64,000 bases of DNA from Mesorhizobium sp. AR02 (lineage in GTDB: Bacteria > Pseudomonadota > Alphaproteobacteria > Rhizobiales > Rhizobiaceae): NCBI RefSeq assembly GCF_024746835.1, contig NZ_CP080531.1, forward strand, positions 5,972,001 to 6,036,000, written 5' to 3'. Below the pieces are notes generated by a model. The model was not told the origin of the DNA. It ran no database searches and saw only the letters and a program-made list of their open reading frames with translations. This document shows, one piece after another, positions 60,073 to 64,000 of the stretch (within the stretch, counting starts at the first letter, position 1; each line of letters opens with the position of its first letter). Both the position numbers and the translations under genes were made by a program.

Positions 60073-61452
60073 ATGACCTATCAGAATTATTCGCTGAAGC
60101 AGCTTCAGCAGATCGACGCCGCGCATCATCTGCATCCCTTCACCGACCACAAGGAATTGCGCGAGGCGGGTTCCCGCATCATCACCCACGCCAATGGCCC
60201 GTTCATCTACGATTCCGAAGGGGCCGAACTGCTCGACGGCATGGCCGGCCTGTGGTGCGTCAACATCGGCTATGGCCGCGACGAACTGGCCGAGGCCGCC
60301 TATGCCCAGATGAAGGAACTGCCTTACTACAATTCCTTCTTCAAATGCTCGACGCCGACGCCGGTGCTGCTGTCCAAGAAGCTGGCTGAAATCGCGCCAC
60401 GCAACGTCAACCAGGTGTTTTATGGCTCCTCCGGTTCGGAGGCCAATGACACCGCATTGCGTCTTGTCCGCCACTACTGGGTGCTGGAGGGCAAGCCGGA
60501 GAAGAACCGCATCATCTCGCGCAAGATGGCCTATCACGGCTCGACCATCGCCGGCACTTCGCTCGGTGGCATGGATGCCATGCACAAGCAACTGAATGGG
60601 GCCGTGCCCAACATCGTCCATGTGATGATGCCCTATGCCTATGAACTGGCGCTGCCTGGCGAAAGCGATCATGATTTCGGCCTGCGCGCGGCCAAATCGG
60701 TCGAGGACGCCATCCTCGAAGCCGGCGCCGACAAGGTCGCGGCTTTCATCGGCGAGCCGGTGATGGGTGCGGGCGGCGTCAAGATCCCGCCGGCCAGCTA
60801 CTGGCCGGAAGTGCAGCGCATCTGCCGCAAATACGATGTGCTGCTGATGCTCGACGAGGTCATCACCGGCTATGGCCGCACAGGCGAGTGGTTCGCCGCC
60901 CAGACATTTGGCATCGAACCCGACACCATCACCACGGCCAAGGCGCTGACCTCAGGCTACCAGCCGCTGTCGGCACTGCTGGTCGGCGACCGCATCACCT
61001 CGACGCTGGTCGAGAAGGGCGGCGAATTCAACCACGGCTACACCTATTCCGGGCACCCCGTGGCCTGCGCCGTGGCCTTGAAGAACCTGGAGATCATCGA
61101 GCAGGAAGGGCTGGTCGACCGCGTCAGGAACGACACCGGGCCTTATTTCGCCAAGGCCCTGCAGGAGCGCATTGCCGGGCATGACCTGGTCGGCGAGGTG
61201 CGCTCGATCGGTCTGATGGGCGCGATCGAGATCGTCAAGGACAAGGCGACCAAGGAACGGTTCCTGCCGTCGGGAAGTGCCGCGGTGACGGTGCGCGATC
61301 ATGCCATCGCCAACGGCATGATGCTGCGCGCCACCGGCGACACGATGATCCTGTCGCCACCGCTGATCTGGACCCGCGACACGATCGACATGGCCTGCGA
61401 GCGGATCGGCAAGGCGCTGGATCTGGCACAGGCAGATTTGCGCAAGCGCTAA
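60073..61452 (+). CDS. Class III aminotransferase (aspartate aminotransferase family)
   Basis: A 459-residue PLP enzyme with FYGSSGSEANDTALRLVRHY (near 116-135), LMLDEVITGYGRTGEW and TTAKALTSGYQPLSA, in which Lys forms the Schiff base. Close to omega-amino acid:pyruvate and putrescine-type aminotransferases. GAGGAAAG lies 10 bases before the ATG. The substrate is not set by the sequence. Confidence 0.88.
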   Translation: MTYQNYSLKQLQQIDAAHHLHPFTDHKELREAGSRIITHANGPFIYDSEGAELLDGMAGLWCVNIGYGRDELAEAAYAQMKELPYYNSFFKCSTPTPVLLSKKLAEIAPRNVNQVFYGSSGSEANDTALRLVRHYWVLEGKPEKNRIISRKMAYHGSTIAGTSLGGMDAMHKQLNGAVPNIVHVMMPYAYELALPGESDHDFGLRAAKSVEDAILEAGADKVAAFIGEPVMGAGGVKIPPASYWPEVQRICRKYDVLLMLDEVITGYGRTGEWFAAQTFGIEPDTITTAKALTSGYQPLSALLVGDRITSTLVEKGGEFNHGYTYSGHPVACAVALKNLEIIEQEGLVDRVRNDTGPYFAKALQERIAGHDLVGEVRSIGLMGAIEIVKDKATKERFLPSGSAAVTVRDHAIANGMMLRATGDTMILSPPLIWTRDTIDMACERIGKALDLAQADLRKR

Positions 61453-61590
61453 GAGCGAACCTCGACCGGGCGTTCTTCAAGGGACGCCCGGCCTCGAGAA
61501 ACATGCTGCCGCGATGGGGAACAAACTTCATCCTCCGCGCGTAGTGTGTGAGGCAGCGGCCGGCCTGGCTGCGACAAGGGGTTCATTTCC

Positions 61591-61956
61591 ATGAGAAAAA
61601 CCGGCAAGAGCCGACGCGCGCAAGAAGCAGCCAGCATCGGCGCGGATCTGATGCTGGCGCCGCTGGTGGCAATGATGCGCCTGCCGCTGATGGCAATGGA
61701 CGCCGGCAGCAGCCAGCCCTGGGGCACCGAAATCGCGCGTGCTGTGAACGAGAAGACCGCGGCAATCGCCGAGGGCGCATTCGCGGCGCAGATGTCCTTC
61801 CTGCAGTCGACATTGCGGTTCTGGCCGGAAGTCCTTTCCGGTCGAACGCCGTCGCTGTTTAACGGCGTCGCGGCTGAACGGTCGATGAGCGCTGCGCTGA
61901 AGCCGGCCAGCCGCGCGGTGAAGGCGAATTTTCGCCGGCTTTCGTCAAAGGCGTGA
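61591..61956 (+). CDS. Small hypothetical protein
   Basis: A 121-residue basic protein (RKTGKSRRAQEAA at the start, basic C-terminus KANFRRLSSKA). The middle part is helical with many Met and Ala, and its hydrophobic segment (MLAPLVAMMRLPLMAMD) is short. It could be an amphipathic granule- or membrane-associated protein of phasin type; no family is recognised. Confidence 0.6.
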   Translation: MRKTGKSRRAQEAASIGADLMLAPLVAMMRLPLMAMDAGSSQPWGTEIARAVNEKTAAIAEGAFAAQMSFLQSTLRFWPEVLSGRTPSLFNGVAAERSMSAALKPASRAVKANFRRLSSKA

Positions 61957-62040
61957 ATTGGGCGCTGCGGAACTTTGATTTTGCGCATTGTCGGGATCAT
62001 GCGCTAGAACCGATCGGCAGGCGCACCGATGGGGGACATC

Positions 62041-62679
62041 ATGGCCGGACAACCGCTCAACCAGCCGGCTGAAATTCCGGCCGAGCTCGATCGCTGGAAC
62101 TGGGGCGCCTTCTTCCTCAACTGGATCTGGGGCATAGGCAACAGCACCTTCATCGCGCTGTTGATGTTCGTCCCGCTGGTCAACATTGTTATGCTCTTCG
62201 TGCTGGGCGCCAAGGGCAGCCGTTGGGCGTGGCAGAATGTTTCCTGGCGCGATGCCGAACATTTCCGCAGGGTCCAACGCAACTGGGCGATCGCCGGGTT
62301 CATTGTCTTCGTGGTCGGGCTTGTCGGCATTGCCGCCGTGGTCGGCATCGTCCCTCGTCTGCTGAAGAGCAGCGACGCCTACCGGCTAACCATGGAGACG
62401 GTGCGCGCCGATGACCGCGTCAAGACGGCCCTCGGTGACGATGTTGACGCCGGTTATTGGGTGCTTGGCAGCGTCCAGACCGGTTGGAACGGCTCGGGCG
62501 ACGCCCAGCTCAGCATTCCCATCCATGGCAGCCACGGATGGGGTTGGGTGATGTCGCATGCCGTGCGCAGCGCAGGAAAATGGAACCTGCGCCTGCTTGT
62601 CGTCATGGCGGGAGGGGCACCAATCGTGCTGGTCGATGAGGACCATTTCGCCAGTCCAGATGCGGTAACCAAAATATAA
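62041..62679 (+). CDS. Coa1-family membrane protein
   Basis: A 212-residue protein with two or three transmembrane helices in the first half (FIALLMFVPLVNIVMLFVLG; WAIAGFIVFVVGLVGIAAV). A beta-type domain follows, with blocks resembling the Coa1/YIL157C cytochrome c oxidase assembly factor (DAYRLTMETVRADDRVKTAL). GGGGGA just before ATG 62041 favours this start over 62029. Function in the bacterium is unproven. Confidence 0.75.
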   Translation: MAGQPLNQPAEIPAELDRWNWGAFFLNWIWGIGNSTFIALLMFVPLVNIVMLFVLGAKGSRWAWQNVSWRDAEHFRRVQRNWAIAGFIVFVVGLVGIAAVVGIVPRLLKSSDAYRLTMETVRADDRVKTALGDDVDAGYWVLGSVQTGWNGSGDAQLSIPIHGSHGWGWVMSHAVRSAGKWNLRLLVVMAGGAPIVLVDEDHFASPDAVTKI

Positions 62680-62711
62680 TCGGACGACGCAGCAATAGTT
62701 CCAGAAACGCA

Positions 62712-62741
62712 AAAACCGCGCTCCATCGGGAACGCGGCTTT
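62712..62741 (+). terminator. Weak hairpin after the Coa1-family gene
   Basis: CCGCG/CGCGG extended by AAA/TTT with one mismatch, without a T tail. Probably a weak terminator. The rest of the 280-base gap (62742-62913) shows no gene. Confidence 0.4.
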
Positions 62742-62913
62742 GCCAGATACGCATGGCGTTTCGCTACGCAAACACTTGGCGAAACTTACGGGCTCCGGTA
62801 CGCGAGACCTGATCCGGAGCGCCGGGCGGATGCGATATGTCCGCCTCGCAATCCGTTTTATAGGGACATCGTTACCGCAGAGTTATCGAGAGCTTAAGCA
62901 AATCTAAATTTGC

Positions 62914-62944
62914 GGCTTTTCGGCCGGACGGATCCGGAAAAGCC
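62914..62944 (-). terminator. Terminator-like hairpin after mmsB
   Basis: Arms GGCTTTTC and GGAAAAGCC on the plus strand pair over a GC-rich loop. It is 16 bases after the mmsB stop on the minus strand; the following T run is short. Confidence 0.55.
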
Positions 62945-62959
62945 CATTAAATCCGTCGG

Positions 62960-63844
62960 TTACGCTGGGTTACCCCTGAGAAAATTAATTATGCCGGAGA
63001 AATCGGCGCCGCCATGCCCCTGGGCGTTGAACAGGGCGTAGAGCTGCGCCGCCTCGGCGCCGAGTGGGGTCACCGCGCCCGCGCCAAGTGCTGCTTCCTG
63101 GGACAATTTCAGGTCTTTCAGCATAAGTGCCGCGGCAAAACCCGGTCTGTAATCCCTGTTGGCGGGCGAAGTGGGCACCGGGCCGGGCACCGGGCAATAG
63201 GTGGTCAAAGACCAGCACTGGCCTGACGAGGTCGAGGCGACATCGAACAGCGCCTGATGCGACAGGCCGAGCTTTTCCGCCAGCACGAAGGCTTCGGCGA
63301 CGCCGATCATCGAAATGCCGAGGATCATGTTGTTGCAGATCTTTGCCGCCTGGCCGGCACCGTCGCCGCCGCAATGGACGATGCGGCCGGCCATCGGCTT
63401 CAGGATCGGCTCGGCGACGGCGAAGGCATCGTCGGAGCCACCGGCCATGAAGGTCAGCGTTCCGGCCGCGGCACCGCCGGTGCCGCCGGAAACGGGTGCA
63501 TCAATCGATAACAGGCCGTGCTTTGCGGCTGTCGCATGCGCCTTGCGCGCTGATTCAACGTCAATGGTCGAAGAATCAATGAACAGCGCGCCCTTTTTTG
63601 CCTTGGGCGCGATGTCCTCATAGACCGACAGCACGTGCTTGCCCGCCGGCAGCATGGTGATCACCACATCCGCGTCTTTCACGGCGGCTGGCGCGTTGGC
63701 CATGACGACGATGCCGTGCTCGCGCGCGACCGTCAAATTCTCTGGCATCAAGTCGAAGCCATGCACCGTATGGCCTGATTTGACGAGGTTGGCTGCCATC
63801 GGATTGCCCATGTTGCCAAGGCCGATGAAGGCGATCGTCGTCAT
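62960..63844 (-). CDS. mmsB: 3-hydroxyisobutyrate dehydrogenase
   Basis: A 294-residue beta-hydroxyacid dehydrogenase with the NAD motif IAFIGLGNMGNPMAANLVKS (4-23), the substrate motif DAPVSGGTGGAAAGTL (near 115-130) and GAGQAAKICNNMILGISM with the catalytic Lys (near 167-172). It oxidises 3-hydroxyisobutyrate to methylmalonate semialdehyde in valine breakdown. An acyl-CoA dehydrogenase gene lies just upstream (45-nt gap), as expected for a valine-degradation operon. Confidence 0.92.
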   Translation of the reverse strand: MTTIAFIGLGNMGNPMAANLVKSGHTVHGFDLMPENLTVAREHGIVVMANAPAAVKDADVVITMLPAGKHVLSVYEDIAPKAKKGALFIDSSTIDVESARKAHATAAKHGLLSIDAPVSGGTGGAAAGTLTFMAGGSDDAFAVAEPILKPMAGRIVHCGGDGAGQAAKICNNMILGISMIGVAEAFVLAEKLGLSHQALFDVASTSSGQCWSLTTYCPVPGPVPTSPANRDYRPGFAAALMLKDLKLSQEAALGAGAVTPLGAEAAQLYALFNAQGHGGADFSGIINFLRGNPA

Positions 63845-63889
63845 TGTCTCACTCCCAAGTTCTTGCTGACTCTCGACTTCTTGCTGGCT

Positions 63890-64000
63890 TCAGCGGCCGA
63901 TCAGGGCGCGGGCGATGATGACGCGCATGATCTCGTTGGTGCCTTCGAGGATCTGGTGGACGCGCAGGTCGCGCACCAGTTTCTCGATGCCGTAGTCATG
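63890..64000 (-). CDS. Acyl-CoA dehydrogenase, C-terminal end (cut by window edge)
   Basis: The last 36 codons read [20 protein letters not shown], then [16 protein letters not shown]. This is the C-terminal end of an acyl-CoA dehydrogenase, with the usual [13 protein letters not shown] helix. Its place just upstream of mmsB suggests isobutyryl-CoA dehydrogenase. Confidence 0.88.
   Translation of the reverse strand, partial: HDYGIEKLVRDLRVHQILEGTNEIMRVIIARALIGR

Noticed and set aside
1..64000. tRNA, rRNA, CRISPR arrays, insertion sequences, prophage
   Set aside because: No cloverleaf, array of spaced repeats, transposase or integrase could be recognised on either strand.

Overview
The window is a GC-rich chromosomal segment from an alphaproteobacterium of the order Hyphomicrobiales, most like Mesorhizobium. 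Pointers are codon use, family content (DUF1127, DUF1194, entericidin, split ChrA, sarcosine oxidase, betaine-homocysteine methyltransferase) and gene neighbourhoods typical of rhizobia. I see no rRNA, tRNA, CRISPR array, prophage or insertion sequence. The genus is inferred, not proven.

Layout. 1-1827: soxB-soxD-soxA (heterotetrameric sarcosine oxidase, cut by the left edge). 1979-6843: a mechanosensitive channel, an AraC regulator with an NmrA-like reductase, and a small secreted protein. 7070-14951: a seven-gene block with a HAD-UbiA prenyltransferase, a DprE1-type FAD oxidase, an SMR-type small transporter, an extended SDR, a class III aminotransferase, a GT-C-like membrane protein and an FkbM methyltransferase. 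It looks like a lipid-linked pentose (or aminopentose) pathway related to mycobacterial decaprenyl-phospho-arabinose and the rhizobial noe genes. 15103-22791: a DMGDH-like enzyme, two secreted proteins, an ABC importer and a GbdR-like GlxA/AraC regulator. 23096-26316: small-protein genes, one broken, plus a LysR regulator and an esterase.

26506-38617 is the core of an aerobic corrinoid C1 system: an ASKHA/2Fe-2S reactivase, a pterin-dependent methyltransferase, MetF, MetV, a 'virulence factor' domain protein, a DUF1638 protein, a corrinoid protein, a non-pyrrolysine MttB and an Fe-S protein. A second part, 45281-55004, holds betaine-homocysteine methyltransferase, an XRE regulator, a membrane desaturase-fold enzyme, a PhnD-like protein, a DddP-like M24 enzyme, a second DMGDH-like enzyme and a second MttB. 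The genes fit a scheme in which methyl groups of glycine betaine-like compounds (perhaps also DMSP) are removed by corrinoid transfer, homocysteine methylation or flavin oxidation, and fed as C1 units into the folate pool.

Two candidate operator families connect this scheme. TTTGCGAC half-sites occur upstream of the GbdR-like gene, the metV operon, the corrinoid/MttB divergon and the first DMGDH-like gene. A 22-bp palindrome with arms GATATAAAGA/TCTTTATATC precedes both the pterin methyltransferase and the betaine-homocysteine methyltransferase, and may be an S-adenosylhomocysteine (SahR-type) site. Several enzymes of the scheme also carry Arg/Gly-rich terminal tails.

38725-45265 and 55258-64000 hold more ordinary genes: a dienelactone hydrolase, a flavoprotein, split ChrA, an ECF sigma factor with a VWA membrane protein, two MFS carriers, a prolyl oligopeptidase, an aminotransferase, a Coa1-family protein, mmsB and the 3' end of an acyl-CoA dehydrogenase.
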